This document shows positions 44,646 through 54,521 of a DNA stretch of 64,000 nt, piece by piece. A model generated the notes under the pieces. It was given only the letters and a program-made list of their open reading frames with translations. It searched no databases and had not been told where the DNA came from. Origin of the DNA: Bifidobacterium tsurumiense (GTDB taxonomy: Bacteria > Actinomycetota > Actinomycetes > Actinomycetales > Bifidobacteriaceae); assembly GCF_000741765.1 (NCBI RefSeq), contig NZ_JGZU01000004.1, forward strand, positions 124,001-188,000. The letters run 5' to 3'. Made by a program: the position numbers and the translations under genes. Each line of letters opens with the position of its first letter. Position 1 is the first letter of the stretch.

Positions 44646-45638
44646 ATGCAAAACGAACAAAAATCTTCATCCCTGCTGGATGGATGGAATAGTGCGCCGA
44701 ATCTGGTGACCTATGCGCGTATCGTACTCATGGTGGTTTTCGTCGTGCTGTACGCCATGGGCGGCGCTTGGGGCGGCAATAATATCAATCTGCGTTGGGC
44801 TGCGGCAGTGCTTTTCATCATTGCGGCCAGCGCGGATAAGCTTGATGGCTGGATGGCCCGTAAATACAACCAGGTCACTGAACTTGGCAAACTTATGGAT
44901 CCCATCGCCGATAAGCTGTTGATTTGCTCGACCCTGATTGTGGCATCCATATTCTCGGAGCTGTCATGGTGGGTGACCGCATTGTTCCTGATTCGTGAGA
45001 TCGGCATTACTGTGATGCGATTCTTCGTAATCGACAAGGGCGGCAATGTTATCGCGGCATCCAAGACCGGCAAGTACAAGACCTTGACGCAAAGCGTTGG
45101 CCTTGCAATGTTGCTGCTGCCTGTATGGGCTTTGGATATATGGGGCATTGATGATGCGGCTGCGCCATCGACCCAGGATTCCTGGGGATTGGTGACATAC
45201 TTCACCATCGCATACGCATTGATTTACATCGCTTTGGTGCTGTGCCTGTATTCCGGATTCCTCTATGTCACCACGGCGATGGCATCCGGTGCATTTGGCA
45301 AGAAGGGCACGGCTGAAGAGAATTCAGTGAAGGAAGCCGTGGAGCTCAAGCATGATGAGAACGTCGCTGAAGGAGAGCAGTTCTTCGTTGAACCTCAGCC
45401 AGTGGATGAGCTCGATGTCGAAAGTCACGCGGAAGAAGATCTGGGAGCCGAAAGCACCGGCGATGACGAATCGCCAAGCGAGGTCGTGGATAGCGAGCAG
45501 ATGGGCGACATTCCTGAAAGCCTTGATGCCGCAAACATTGGTGACAACGCAGATGACGAAGAGCCGGAAGACTTATTCGCGTTGGGACGAAGGAAAGCCG
45601 CAGAGAATGCCGAATCCCATGAGTCAGCAAACAACTGA
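44646..45638 (+). CDS. pgsA: CDP-diacylglycerol-glycerol-3-phosphate 3-phosphatidyltransferase with acidic tail
   Basis: PgsA makes phosphatidylglycerophosphate in the membrane. The CDP-alcohol phosphotransferase motif D-x2-DG-x2-AR-x8-G-x3-D-x3-D is fully present in ADKLDGWMARKYNQVTELGK followed by LMDPIADK. Four to five membrane segments occupy the first 215 residues. The last roughly 110 residues are a strongly acidic Glu/Asp/Ser-rich tail absent from typical PgsA, of unknown role. The start could also be the ATG four codons upstream; neither has an ideal site. The 3' end overlaps the start region of cinA. Confidence 0.93.
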   Translation: MQNEQKSSSLLDGWNSAPNLVTYARIVLMVVFVVLYAMGGAWGGNNINLRWAAAVLFIIAASADKLDGWMARKYNQVTELGKLMDPIADKLLICSTLIVASIFSELSWWVTALFLIREIGITVMRFFVIDKGGNVIAASKTGKYKTLTQSVGLAMLLLPVWALDIWGIDDAAAPSTQDSWGLVTYFTIAYALIYIALVLCLYSGFLYVTTAMASGAFGKKGTAEENSVKEAVELKHDENVAEGEQFFVEPQPVDELDVESHAEEDLGAESTGDDESPSEVVDSEQMGDIPESLDAANIGDNADDEEPEDLFALGRRKAAENAESHESANN

Positions 45639-46254
45639 CGGCATAATGAATGCGGAATATCAAGAGCGCGCTAGGGAAAGCCATGCAGATCCCAGCGCGC
45701 TCTTGCGCAATATCAACGAAGTGCAAGCCTCATGCGATGTGACCGCTGCGCAGGTACTGTCGTGGTGTGAGCGGCACGGCGTGCGCATAGCCACTGCGGA
45801 ATCGCTTACCGGCGGGCTGCTGGCTGATTCGTTCGTTCGTATTCCCGGAGCATCGGCAGTTTTCCTGGGTTCTGCGGTGACCTACGATATCAAGGCGAAA
45901 GCGTCGGTATTGGGTGTTGATGCGGATTTGCTGAAAAGCCAGGGTGCAGTGCATCCTGAAGTCGCTCGTTCCATGGCTCTTGGATGTGCGCAATTGTATG
46001 CGCAGCCTGAATATGGGAATTCGGTTATTGGAATATCCACAACGGGGGTTGCCGGCCCCGGCCCGGATGGGGATAAGCCTGCCGGATTAGTCTATGTGGG
46101 ATTGCATATTCCCAAGCGACTTTCGAGTGCTGGAATGGGGGTCAACGAAGCATTTGTCTTGCATTTGCAAGGCTCCCGAGAGATGGTGAGGGCGTTGGCC
46201 GTATGGCATGCTCTGCAAAACGTGAGCTACTTCACAGTAGGTAATCAGGAATAA
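45607..46254 (+). CDS. CinA C-terminal domain protein (nicotinamide-nucleotide amidohydrolase family)
   Basis: The protein (about 215 residues) is the stand-alone CinA C-terminal/PncC domain, which hydrolyses NMN to nicotinate mononucleotide and NH3 in characterised members. It shows IATAESLTGGLLADSFV, GASAVFLGSAVTYD, and GISTTGVAGPGPDGDKPAGLVYVG. The start is uncertain: ATG codons at 45607, 45619 and 45646 are in frame, the first two overlapping pgsA. Its place before the clgR-type regulator and recA is a typical actinobacterial order, linking it to competence/SOS regions by position only. Confidence 0.88.
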   Translation: MPNPMSQQTTDGIMNAEYQERARESHADPSALLRNINEVQASCDVTAAQVLSWCERHGVRIATAESLTGGLLADSFVRIPGASAVFLGSAVTYDIKAKASVLGVDADLLKSQGAVHPEVARSMALGCAQLYAQPEYGNSVIGISTTGVAGPGPDGDKPAGLVYVGLHIPKRLSSAGMGVNEAFVLHLQGSREMVRALAVWHALQNVSYFTVGNQE

Positions 46255-46323
46255 ATTGCGCGAATACGGGTTGTCTATAACGTGACCAATGCAACGACAC
46301 GAAGCCGAAAGGGGATGGTGCAC

Positions 46324-46836
46324 ATGGAAACGACGACCCGCACTGACGAGCAGAAGGAATTGACCTCGGTAGTGACCCGTGGCGTACGGACCGGCGCAGC
46401 GCGTACGCGCGATTTGACGCCAGCGCAACGGCGTGCGGTAATGTTTGCCCAGCAGCAGATACTCAAGGCTCGCGCCGCCAAGAAGGCTAAGGATGAGCGC
46501 CAGTCAGCCCTGCATCGCATGTGGCAGGAAGAAGATGCCGAGCTCAGTAGGCCAAGGGCCTCCGTGCGACGGCAGGAAGTGGCAGGCGAAGGCAAGGATG
46601 TTTCCTTGCGTGAAGCCATTGGGCACGTACTGCGTGACCTACGCACCCGTGATCACAAAACATTGCGGGAAGTGAGCGAGAAAGCAGGAGTCTCGCTCGG
46701 CTACCTGTCCGAGGTTGAGCGCGGACAGAAGGAAGCAAGCTCTGAATTGCTCAGCTCAATTGCCCAATCTTTGGGCTTGAGCACGGCTCAGATGCTGCGT
46801 ATGGTCGCCGATTATCTTGAGTCAGCGGAAATCTGA
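46324..46836 (+). CDS. clgR: ClgR-like XRE-family regulator
   Basis: The 170-residue protein has a basic, Ala-rich N-terminal half and a C-terminal Cro/C1 helix-turn-helix: [35 protein letters not shown]. This is the signature of actinobacterial ClgR, which activates Clp protease and stress genes. The position between cinA and recA supports the name. GGGG precedes the chosen ATG by 9 nt; two in-frame ATG codons lie upstream. A strong terminator follows. Confidence 0.87.
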   Translation: METTTRTDEQKELTSVVTRGVRTGAARTRDLTPAQRRAVMFAQQQILKARAAKKAKDERQSALHRMWQEEDAELSRPRASVRRQEVAGEGKDVSLREAIGHVLRDLRTRDHKTLREVSEKAGVSLGYLSEVERGQKEASSELLSSIAQSLGLSTAQMLRMVADYLESAEI

Positions 46837-46872
46837 TACCCATTTGCGGCAACGTCGAAGCCGTGGATGAAG

Positions 46873-46905
46873 AACCCGCCACCCTTGTTGGTGGCGGGTT
46901 TTCTT
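46873..46905 (+). terminator. Rho-independent terminator after clgR
   Basis: Perfect 11-bp stem AACCCGCCACC / GGTGGCGGGTT with a 6-nt loop and TTTTC directly after it. Confidence 0.95.
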
Positions 46906-46974
46906 ATGTGTGTGGAAGGTTTTGTGGTGGGCATGCAGTGGCGGGTTCCCGCGTGAAAGGTAGACTGAGGCGCC

Positions 46975-47208
46975 ATGCGTGAACGCGAGTTTTGGCAATT
47001 GCTTGAAGAAGTATTCGGTCGTAGTTACGGCCGTAGCCTGTCAAGAGATCAGGGTTTGACCGCGTTGGGCGGGTTGAATGTTGTCGAAGCCCTGGCACAG
47101 GGCATCGAACCTCGAGTGGTGTGGAATGTGCTGTGTGATCAAATGGACATTCCAGATTCCAAACGATGGGGCAAGGATCATAATGCTCCTCCTATGCCGG
47201 CGAAATGA
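46975..47208 (+). CDS. DUF3046 protein
   Basis: The 77-residue soluble protein matches the actinobacterial DUF3046 pattern: MREREFWQLLEEVFG, YGRSLSRDQGLTALGG, VVEALAQGIEPRVVWNVLC and a final DIPDSKRWG. Members sit immediately upstream of recA in many actinobacteria, as here, but no function is established. No ribosome site is evident, so the start may be leaderless. It is separated from recA by 308 bp that carry the LexA box, so it is not simply in one operon. Confidence 0.85.
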   Translation: MREREFWQLLEEVFGRSYGRSLSRDQGLTALGGLNVVEALAQGIEPRVVWNVLCDQMDIPDSKRWGKDHNAPPMPAK

Positions 47209-47318
47209 GAGGGTTCGGTATTCGGAGGTTTGCGGGTCATTGAAATTAGACGTTGTGCCCAAGGCGCCGGTTCGTGTCGATGCGGTTCAATTCGACCTTG
47301 CAACGCTGCACGACAGAT

Positions 47319-47349
47319 TCGAACAAATGTTCGCATATTGATGTATAGT
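47319..47349 (+). promoter_or_regulatory. LexA (SOS) box and recA promoter
   Basis: TCGAAC-AAAT-GTTCGC (47319-47334) matches the Gram-positive/actinobacterial SOS box CGAACNNNNGTTCG exactly in its core. A -10-like TATAGT follows at 47344-47349, so bound LexA would cover the -35 region. The transcript would have a leader of about 160 nt before recA. Confidence 0.85.
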
Positions 47350-47516
47350 CAAGTTCAGATGAAATCGTTACGCTTTGAAATGGCGTGTTCATGCAGAATG
47401 CCAACGGCTGATGGCGTGCGGCGTGAGCCTCCGACCACAAGGCCAAGAAATATGGCTGGAATGGTGCGCATAGGGCTACGGTGAAGGTGACGATATAGGT
47501 AATACAAGGAGAACAC

Positions 47517-48656
47517 ATGGCACAGCAGAAGACCACGAAGGCTGCAGCTCAGGCCAACGCAGAGAACGGTGTCGATCCTCGCAGGCAGGCTGCACTGGAG
47601 TCAGCGCTTGCCCAAGTGGAGAAAAGCTTCGGCAAAGGTTCTGCAATGCGATTGGGAGACAAGCCCGAGCAGGATGTAGAAGTTATTCCAACTGGTTCCC
47701 TCGCATTGGATATGGCACTGGGAATAGGTGGTCTTCCACGAGGACGAATCGTGGAAATCTATGGTCCGGAATCCTCTGGAAAAACTACTTTGGCCCTTCA
47801 TGTGGTTGCGAATGCACAGCGTAATGGTGGAGTGGCTGCATTCATCGATGCCGAACACGCCTTGGATCCTGTGTATGCACGGCATCTGGGTGTTGACACG
47901 GATTCCTTGATCGTCTCCCAGCCCGACAATGGCGAACAGGCTTTGGAAATCGCCGATATGCTGATTCGCTCAGGGGCTTTGGACGTTATCGTCATCGATT
48001 CTGTTGCGGCCTTGGTTCCAAAGGCCGAAATCGAAGGCGAAATGGGTGATAGCCACGTCGGTTTGCAGGCTCGATTGATGAGCCAAGCCCTGCGCAAGAT
48101 GACTGGTGCATTGGCCCAAGCCGGAACCACTGCCATTTTCATCAACCAGTTGCGTGAGAAGATCGGCGTGTTCTTCGGTAATCCTGAAACCACAACCGGC
48201 GGAAAGGCTTTGAAGTTCTACGCTTCAGTGCGTATGGATATCCGCCGTACGCAGACCATCAAGAACGGCGATGAGGCTGTGGGCAACAGGACCAAGGTCA
48301 AAGTGGTGAAAAACAAAATGGCTCCGCCATTCAAGATCGCTGAATTTGACGTGCTGTATGGTGAGGGCATCTCCAAGGAAGGCTCCGTACTGGACATGGC
48401 ATTGCAATGCAATGTTGTCAAGAAGTCCGGCTCATGGTTCACCTACGAAGGCGATCAGCTCGGCCAGGGACGTGAGAATGTGCGTCAATTCTTGAAGGAC
48501 AATCCTGCCATAACTGATGAAATCAGTAATAAGGTCAAGGGAGCTCTCGGTTTCATGGACACTGAGGACCAGTTTGCCGAAGGAGTTGATCAAGACGAGG
48601 TAGCAGACTCTTCGTCAAAGTCGGCTTCGGAGCGGGCAAAAGCGGATGCGAAATAG
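47517..48656 (+). CDS. recA: Recombinase A
   Basis: RecA catalyses strand exchange and LexA self-cleavage. The 379-residue protein has Walker [10 protein letters not shown], the L1 loop [19 protein letters not shown], Walker [14 protein letters not shown]2 [26 protein letters not shown], and the C-terminal domain. The N-terminus carries a 14-residue Lys/Ala/Gln-rich addition. AAGGAG precedes the ATG by 6 nt. It is followed after 9 nt by recX, and the pair is under the LexA box upstream. Confidence 0.98.
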   Translation: MAQQKTTKAAAQANAENGVDPRRQAALESALAQVEKSFGKGSAMRLGDKPEQDVEVIPTGSLALDMALGIGGLPRGRIVEIYGPESSGKTTLALHVVANAQRNGGVAAFIDAEHALDPVYARHLGVDTDSLIVSQPDNGEQALEIADMLIRSGALDVIVIDSVAALVPKAEIEGEMGDSHVGLQARLMSQALRKMTGALAQAGTTAIFINQLREKIGVFFGNPETTTGGKALKFYASVRMDIRRTQTIKNGDEAVGNRTKVKVVKNKMAPPFKIAEFDVLYGEGISKEGSVLDMALQCNVVKKSGSWFTYEGDQLGQGRENVRQFLKDNPAITDEISNKVKGALGFMDTEDQFAEGVDQDEVADSSSKSASERAKADAK

Positions 48657-48665
48657 GCTTGAAGC

Positions 48666-49661
48666 ATGATTCAAGCGGAGGAATTTCTCCAGCACAACAA
48701 GCCTAGGATTGAGATCACTCGTGACGATGATGCGGATTCCCATAATGCCAGCATCGCACGAGTGGACCCGTCTCATGGCTCAGAAGACCCAGAACCCGGT
48801 ATCGAAGGTCACAGTACCGGCATTCCTGAGGGTTTTGACACCGATGCTATGCACAGAGACGAATCGGGAGTGCATTCGCTGTCTTTTGGCTCGTTTGGCA
48901 GCGTCGACCACGAAGGGGAAACGCGGCGCAAGCAATGGAATGAGCGAGCATCCACCTCGCGTTGGGGTGGAAAACGAGGCACGGGATTCGGAAAGCGTAA
49001 ACAGCATCAGCGGAATTTCAGCTCAAGGTATTCCCAGTATGATGCCGAAACCGCATATTCGAACCGTCAGCAAGGTGTTGGCCACAAGGATATCGGTCAT
49101 CAGGATATTGGGCAGCAAGGTATCGGGCAGCAAGGTATTGAAGGCGGATTAAGCGCAAACCACAATGCTCATCGCGTGCCTGATCAAGAGGAGGTCCTTG
49201 ATCAGTGCCGTGAAGCGGCACTGCGCCTCCTTGATGCAGCGGATCGACCAAGCGGCGCCTTGCGCGAGCGACTGCTCGCCAAAGGATTCGCAACGGACAC
49301 GGTCGAAGATGTTATTGAACGGTTGACTCGAGTCGGTTTGATCAATGACGAAGCGTATGCAAACAGAGCTGTGCAGTATTGCATTGCACGAATGCTAGGT
49401 GCACGTGCAACTGCTGCCGAACTGCGTCGCAAAGGTGTGGAATCTCGTATGGCCCGTGCAGCGGTGGACCAAGCAGAATCGGCAGGGCTTTTTGATGAGG
49501 CTGCGTGGGAGCTGGGCCGCAGAATAGCGGCAAGGACCAGGGGATTGGACCTTGCAGTACGCAGAAGGCGTTTTTGGGGTGCGGGTGGAAGAAAAGGGCA
49601 TAACCCCGCTGTGTTGCGCACAATCGAGGAATCGCTGTTTCTCAATCAAGAAGAGGATTGA
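48666..49661 (+). CDS. recX: RecX regulatory protein with long repetitive N-terminal extension
   Basis: RecX binds RecA filaments and modulates their activity. The RecX helical repeats occupy the last 160 residues (ALRLLDAADRPSGALRERLL, FATDTVEDVIERLTRVGLIND, YANRAVQYCIARMLGARATA, RRKGVESRMARAAVDQ). The first 170 residues are an unusual extension: acidic/Ser-rich, then Arg/Lys/Gly-rich (TSRWGGKRGTGFGKRKQHQR), then a pentapeptide repeat of the GQQGI type. Other RecX proteins are 150-220 residues. The start ATG is 9 nt after the recA stop. Confidence 0.9.
   Translation: MIQAEEFLQHNKPRIEITRDDDADSHNASIARVDPSHGSEDPEPGIEGHSTGIPEGFDTDAMHRDESGVHSLSFGSFGSVDHEGETRRKQWNERASTSRWGGKRGTGFGKRKQHQRNFSSRYSQYDAETAYSNRQQGVGHKDIGHQDIGQQGIGQQGIEGGLSANHNAHRVPDQEEVLDQCREAALRLLDAADRPSGALRERLLAKGFATDTVEDVIERLTRVGLINDEAYANRAVQYCIARMLGARATAAELRRKGVESRMARAAVDQAESAGLFDEAAWELGRRIAARTRGLDLAVRRRRFWGAGGRKGHNPAVLRTIEESLFLNQEED
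49081..49143 (+). repeat. 15-bp tandem repeat inside recX
   Basis: Four imperfect 15-bp units (consensus GGKCAKCARGRTATY) encode GHKDI-GHQDI-GQQGI-GQQGI. The last two copies differ at one base. They lie in the non-conserved N-terminal extension and could vary in number between strains. Confidence 0.75.
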
Positions 49662-49671
49662 ATCGAGAAAT

Positions 49672-49932
49672 GGTCTGCTGCAATCTAACTTGTATGCGTG
49701 CCGCACGCACGATCTTCGGTGAGACTACAAATTGGGTAGCTTTCAGAGGATGAGCTGAGTTAAAAAGTAACGCACATACGCCATGGAACGGAATCGATAG
49801 GTCAAATCGCAATTTGGTGAGTTCCAAGAAGGTACATAGCGACAAGAAAAGGTAAGCAGCGTCAAGAGCTTTAATAATGTAAAGAAGATGAGCTGTGTTA
49901 CGTAAATGAGCGGCGTCAAGAAGAAAAGTTGA
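49672..49932. other. Region between recX and rnpB with short repeated blocks
   Basis: GATGAGCTGWGTTA occurs at 49749-49762 and 49887-49900, and GCGTCAAGA at 49859-49867 and 49913-49921. No gene is seen. The stretch is the 3' flank of the leftward rnpB and may contain its processing region. Confidence 0.4.
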
Positions 49933-50289
49933 TGAGACCTCTTATACCCCGGGTTCTGTCGCGTATTGCTACGCGGGTGACCATCCATCTCGACCTGACG
50001 TTACCGCCAGGCTCTAGCAGCCTACCCGAAGGCTGAGCGAGCAACCCTACTGCCTTCTGCTTGGCCTTGCTCCCGATGAGGCTTGCCATGCGATCGCTGT
50101 TACCAACGATCCGGTGGTCTCTTGCACCGCCGTTTCACCCTTACCCGGTAAGCCGGGCGGTCTATTCTCTGTTGCGCTATCTCTCAGGTTTCCCTGGGCG
50201 GACGTTATCCGCCATCGTGCTCTATGGAGCCCGGAAGTTCCTCAGCCGTGACGAATGAACGGCACGACCGCGGTCACCAAGAGGTCTCA
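49933..50289 (-). ncRNA. rnpB: RNase P RNA (bacterial class A)
   Basis: This is the catalytic RNA that trims tRNA 5' ends. On the minus strand the 5' and 3' ends pair (TGAGACCTCTT with AAGAGGTCTCA). The conserved P4-forming segments are present: GAGGAACTTCCGGGCTCC near the 5' end, ACAGAACCCGGGGTATA near the 3' end, and the AGGGTGAAACGGCGGTGCAAGAG-type central core (split as AGGGTGAAACGG and GGTGCAAGAG). The length of about 357 nt fits type A. It lies convergent with recX and divergent from hpf, as in other bifidobacteria-like genomes. Confidence 0.96.
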
Positions 50290-50473
50290 AACATGCCATC
50301 ATATCAGCGTTTTTCTATGAAGAAAAATCCAGTGAAATTCCCGGCGTTGTTCAGCGAGTCCACTGCGAATCCCGTATCGTGGGGCTACAATGATACGTAC
50401 ACCGGCCGGCAATGCTGCCGATCGGCGCACTACACAAAAGCGGGTAACACCGCTTGAGCCTAGGGAGGTCCAC

Positions 50474-51139
50474 ATGGAAATCGTCGTAACAGGACGTCAT
50501 ACGCAGATTAAGCAACGCTTCCGCGATGTCGTAGAAAAGAAGATGGATCGTGTGACCGCTATCGCCCCTGACGCTCAGCGCGTACAAGTAGTGCTGACGC
50601 ATGAGGGCAATCCACGACAGGCAGATACTGCCAAGCGAGTGGAGCTAACCGTTATCGCGGGTCGAACCGTGGTCCGAGCAGAAGCCTCCAGCGCAGATGA
50701 ATTCAGCGCATTGGATATGGCTTTGGACAAGCTCACTCTGCGTTTGCGCCGCACTCGCGATCGTCGCAAGGATCATCGCCGCGGATATGAAAGCATCGTA
50801 CCTGTCGACTTGGGTGCAGTTGAGCCACCAGCGGATGAAACCTCGGTTGAGGAGGAACCGAATAACAGCCCACAGGCTGCGGTGGCATCCGATCTTGGAC
50901 CAGGTGAATCCGTGGAAGTTCAGGTGGGAGATACCCCCATTGTTATTCGCCGCAAGCTGCACATCGCTGAACCGATGAGCATCGATGAGGCCCTGTATCA
51001 GATGGAGTTGATCGGACACGACTTCTTCCTGTTCGTCAACAAGGACACCAACCGTCCGTCTGTGGTGTATCACCGCCACGGATGGAGCTACGGCGTTTTC
51101 GAAATTGATACTCCGGAAAACGTAGCTGCGGATAAGTAG
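50474..51139 (+). CDS. hpf: Long-form ribosome hibernation promoting factor
   Basis: The protein dimerises ribosomes into inactive 100S particles in stationary phase. The 221-residue protein starts MEIVVTGRHTQIKQRF and has the N-terminal HPF/YfiA fold (about residues 1-105). An acidic linker leads to the C-terminal dimerisation domain (VIRRKLHIAEPMSIDEALYQ and MELIGHDFFLFVNKDTN). GGGAGG stands 5 nt before the ATG. It is a single gene with a strong terminator immediately downstream. Confidence 0.95.
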   Translation: MEIVVTGRHTQIKQRFRDVVEKKMDRVTAIAPDAQRVQVVLTHEGNPRQADTAKRVELTVIAGRTVVRAEASSADEFSALDMALDKLTLRLRRTRDRRKDHRRGYESIVPVDLGAVEPPADETSVEEEPNNSPQAAVASDLGPGESVEVQVGDTPIVIRRKLHIAEPMSIDEALYQMELIGHDFFLFVNKDTNRPSVVYHRHGWSYGVFEIDTPENVAADK

Positions 51140-51156
51140 TTCGTACAGCTGTATTT

Positions 51157-51193
51157 GGTGGACCCGCGCCCGAGCAACAGGCGCGGGTCCACC
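51157..51193 (+). terminator. Strong hairpin terminator after hpf
   Basis: Perfect 14-bp GC-rich stem GGTGGACCCGCGCC / GGCGCGGGTCCACC with a 9-nt loop. The trailing T-content is low, but stability and position support termination. Confidence 0.75.
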
Positions 51194-51339
51194 GCTGTGT
51201 GAGGCGGAATAAGGGAATCATAGGAAACGCGGCGATGCGGTAGTAAAAATCCCCGCTGTCGCGTAGTATGGACGCAGTTTGTGCCCAGCCAGGACGGTTG
51301 GGTGCTGTCGTTCACGACCAAGCAATAGGGAGCGAGACC

Positions 51340-54234
51340 GTGGTAGATATCGTCGACAAAGCCCTGCGAATGGGCGAGGGTCGCCAGATCAAAAAACTTG
51401 AACAGGTGGCGAAGGCCGTGAACGCATTGGAGGACGAGATCTCCTCGCTGTCAGACGACGAGCTCAAAGCGCAAACGGCCAAGTTCAAGCAGCAGTTGGA
51501 CAACGGCAAGAAGCTTGATGATATCATGGCGGAGGCTTTTGCCACGGTTCGTGAGGTTTCCAAGAGAACTTTGGGTCAGCGCCACTTCGATGTGCAGCTC
51601 ATGGGCGGCGCCGCATTGCACTGGGGAAATATCGCCGAGATGAAAACCGGTGAAGGCAAGACCCTGGTGGCGACCTTGCCGAGTTACCTCAATGCTCTTG
51701 AAGGCAAGGGCGTTCATGTGGTCACCGTCAACGATTACCTGGCAAGCTACCAGAGCGAGCTCATGGGTCGTATCTACCGATTCCTCGGTATGAGCGTCGG
51801 CTGCATCATCACCGATCAGAAGCCGCCTGAGCGCCGCAAGCAGTACAACGCAGACATCACCTATGGCACCAACAATGAGTTTGGTTTCGATTACCTGCGA
51901 GACAATATGTCTTGGGAACGCGGTGATCTGGTGCAGCGCGGACATCATTTCGCCATCGTCGACGAGGTGGACTCCATTCTTATCGATGAGGCGCGTACTC
52001 CTCTGATCATTTCAGGCCCAGCAGAGGGAGATGTCACCCGCTGGTATCGTCAGTTCGCCAAGCTCGTGCTCAAACTGTCTCGCGATGAAGATTATGAGGT
52101 CGACGAGAAGAAGAAGGTAGTCGGCATCCTCGATCCGGGTATCAGCAAGATCGAAGACTTCCTGGGCATTGACAATCTGTATGAGCCCAATAACACCGCA
52201 TTGATCGGTTATCTCAATAACGCCATCAAGGCCAAGGAACTCTTCTTGCGTGACCGCGATTATGTGGTGACCCATGGAGAGGTGCTTATCGTCGATGAGC
52301 ATACAGGCCGTATTCTTTCAGGACGTCGTTATAACGAAGGTCTGCATCAGGCCATCGAAGCCAAGGAAGGCGTTGAGGTCAAGGCAGAGAACCAGACCTT
52401 TGCGACCATTACCTTGCAGAATTACTTCCGCATGTACGACAAGCTTTCCGGCATGACCGGTACCGCTGAAACTGAGGCTGCCGAGTTCATGGGCACTTAC
52501 AAGCTGGGTGTGCTGCCGATTCCTACCAACCGTCCCATGATCCGTAAGGATCGCGATGATTTGATCTTCCGCACGAAGAAGGAAAAGCTCGCTGCCATCG
52601 TCAAGGATGTCGCCAAGCGTCACGCAAAGGGGCAGCCTGTGCTGCTCGGTACGGCTTCTGTGGAATCTTCTGAAATCGTTTCTTCGTTGCTGGATGTGGC
52701 AGGAATCGACCATCAGGTGCTCAACGCCAAGCAGCATGCAAAAGAAGCTGCCGTCGTGGCTGTTGCAGGCCGCAAGGGTGCCGTCACCGTGGCAACCAAT
52801 ATGGCAGGCCGTGGTACCGATATCATGCTCGGCGGAAACGTGGAGTTCCTTGCCGATGCCAAGTTGAAGGCAGAAGGCTATTCTCCTGAAGATACCCCAG
52901 AGGATTATGAGGAGCGCTGGCCGGGTACCTTGGCTGAAGTCAAGGAACAGGTCAAGGATGAGCACAAGGAAGTCACCGAGCTGGGCGGCCTGTATGTGCT
53001 AGGCACCGAACGCCATGAGTCCCGACGCATAGACAATCAGCTGCGCGGTCGTTCCGGTCGTCAGGGCGACCCGGGCGAATCCCGCTTCTACCTGAGCTTG
53101 GAAGACGATCTAATGCGTCTGTTCAATACTCAGATGGTAGCCCGATTCATGGCCCGTGGCATGCCGGAGGGCGAGCCGATCGAAGCCAAGAGCGTGTCTC
53201 GTGGCGTGCGCACGGCACAGAAGGCTGTGGAATCTCGTAACTATGAGATTCGCAAGAACGTCCTGAAATATGACGACGTTATGAATAAGCAGCGCACCGT
53301 CATTTATGAAGAGCGTCAGGCTGTTTTGAAGGGCGAGGATATTCATGAGGACATCCTGCGCTTCATCTCCGATACCGTGGGAAGCTACGTTCGTGGCGCT
53401 ATGAATGGCTCTGACAAGCCTGAGAACTGGGATTGGAGGGGCCTGTCCAAGGCTTTGAACACGGTTATTCCGGTCCGTGTCGACTTGGATGAGGCAAAGA
53501 AGGAAGTCTCTTCGCTCAAGCATGAGAAGGCAGTGGAGAAGCTTCGCGATCTCATTGTTGAAGATGCTCAAGAGCAATATGACCAATTCGAGACCAAGAT
53601 CGGTGCAGAAGGACTTCGCCAGCTCGAGCGTCGTGTGGTGCTCGCAGTGCTTGATCGCAAGTGGCGCGAACACCTTTACGAGATGGATTACCTCAAGGAT
53701 GGCATCGGTCTGCGTGGCATGGGTCAGCGCGATCCGCTGGTCGAATACCAGCGCGAAGGCTACCAGATGTACAACTCCATGATCGAGGCGATCAAGGAGG
53801 AAAGCGTCCAGTTGCTCTTCCATGTCGATGTGGAGCAGGTCGCCAAGACCGAGGATCTCGAATCCGAGCGTGACGAGGATCAGGCTGTTGAACAGGCCGA
53901 GTCTGAGTTGGGCATCGCATCCGCAGCAACGGATGAGGACGCCAGCGAGGAACAGGAGAGTGGTCCTGATGCCGATGCTGATGAGAACGCCCAGGATGAA
54001 GAGGAAACTGCTGAAGCAGATGCCTCTCCGGTTCGCGATGAGCCTGGGATTGTGGGACCTGCACCGTTGAGCCATGCTGAAGGTAAGGTTCCTGCCAATA
54101 AGCGTCCTAAGAGCGACGAACTGAAGACCCCATGGTCTGACGGTCGTACATTCCCTGGAACCGGCAAGAATGCTCCTTGCCCCTGCGGTTCGGGTCGTAA
54201 GTACAAGATGTGCCACGGACAGAATGAGGAATAA
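51340..54234 (+). CDS. secA: Preprotein translocase ATPase SecA
   Basis: SecA drives export of unfolded proteins through SecYEG. The 964-residue protein has the DEAD-motor Walker [35 protein letters not shown], the preprotein cross-linking domain, and NBD2 with [13 protein letters not shown] and [13 protein letters not shown]. The scaffold/wing domains follow, then an acidic linker, and the C-terminal zinc motif [14 protein letters not shown], which binds SecB-like partners or lipids. The start is GTG with GGGAG 7 nt upstream. It is a single gene followed by a hairpin. Confidence 0.97.
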   Translation: MVDIVDKALRMGEGRQIKKLEQVAKAVNALEDEISSLSDDELKAQTAKFKQQLDNGKKLDDIMAEAFATVREVSKRTLGQRHFDVQLMGGAALHWGNIAEMKTGEGKTLVATLPSYLNALEGKGVHVVTVNDYLASYQSELMGRIYRFLGMSVGCIITDQKPPERRKQYNADITYGTNNEFGFDYLRDNMSWERGDLVQRGHHFAIVDEVDSILIDEARTPLIISGPAEGDVTRWYRQFAKLVLKLSRDEDYEVDEKKKVVGILDPGISKIEDFLGIDNLYEPNNTALIGYLNNAIKAKELFLRDRDYVVTHGEVLIVDEHTGRILSGRRYNEGLHQAIEAKEGVEVKAENQTFATITLQNYFRMYDKLSGMTGTAETEAAEFMGTYKLGVLPIPTNRPMIRKDRDDLIFRTKKEKLAAIVKDVAKRHAKGQPVLLGTASVESSEIVSSLLDVAGIDHQVLNAKQHAKEAAVVAVAGRKGAVTVATNMAGRGTDIMLGGNVEFLADAKLKAEGYSPEDTPEDYEERWPGTLAEVKEQVKDEHKEVTELGGLYVLGTERHESRRIDNQLRGRSGRQGDPGESRFYLSLEDDLMRLFNTQMVARFMARGMPEGEPIEAKSVSRGVRTAQKAVESRNYEIRKNVLKYDDVMNKQRTVIYEERQAVLKGEDIHEDILRFISDTVGSYVRGAMNGSDKPENWDWRGLSKALNTVIPVRVDLDEAKKEVSSLKHEKAVEKLRDLIVEDAQEQYDQFETKIGAEGLRQLERRVVLAVLDRKWREHLYEMDYLKDGIGLRGMGQRDPLVEYQREGYQMYNSMIEAIKEESVQLLFHVDVEQVAKTEDLESERDEDQAVEQAESELGIASAATDEDASEEQESGPDADADENAQDEEETAEADASPVRDEPGIVGPAPLSHAEGKVPANKRPKSDELKTPWSDGRTFPGTGKNAPCPCGSGRKYKMCHGQNEE

Positions 54235-54264
54235 TCGTTCTCGTTCCTGACTTGGGACTAATGC

Positions 54265-54299
54265 AGCGGCGGCGTAGATCAATGGATCTCGCCGCCGCT
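54265..54299 (+). terminator. Hairpin after secA
   Basis: AGCGGCGGCG / CGCCGCCGCT outer stem and AGATC / GATCT inner stem with one bulged T and an AATG loop, 30 nt after the stop. No T-run follows. Confidence 0.65.
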
Positions 54300-54521
54300 G
54301 GCGTATTGTGCCAAGTTCTCAGCCGTGGAATTCTTGACGAAGAACGCCCAAATCGCCGAGTATTGCATTGTGTATGTCCGCATCCTTTAATCGTGATCCG
54401 GTTGATACGTGGCAAAACGCTGAATATATGCCCATAATGCGGTGAATATGCAAATCTATCGGTTCACTTGGCTTACAATAACCCCACAAGCAAAACAGCC
54501 TCATGCATCAAGGAGAGCATT

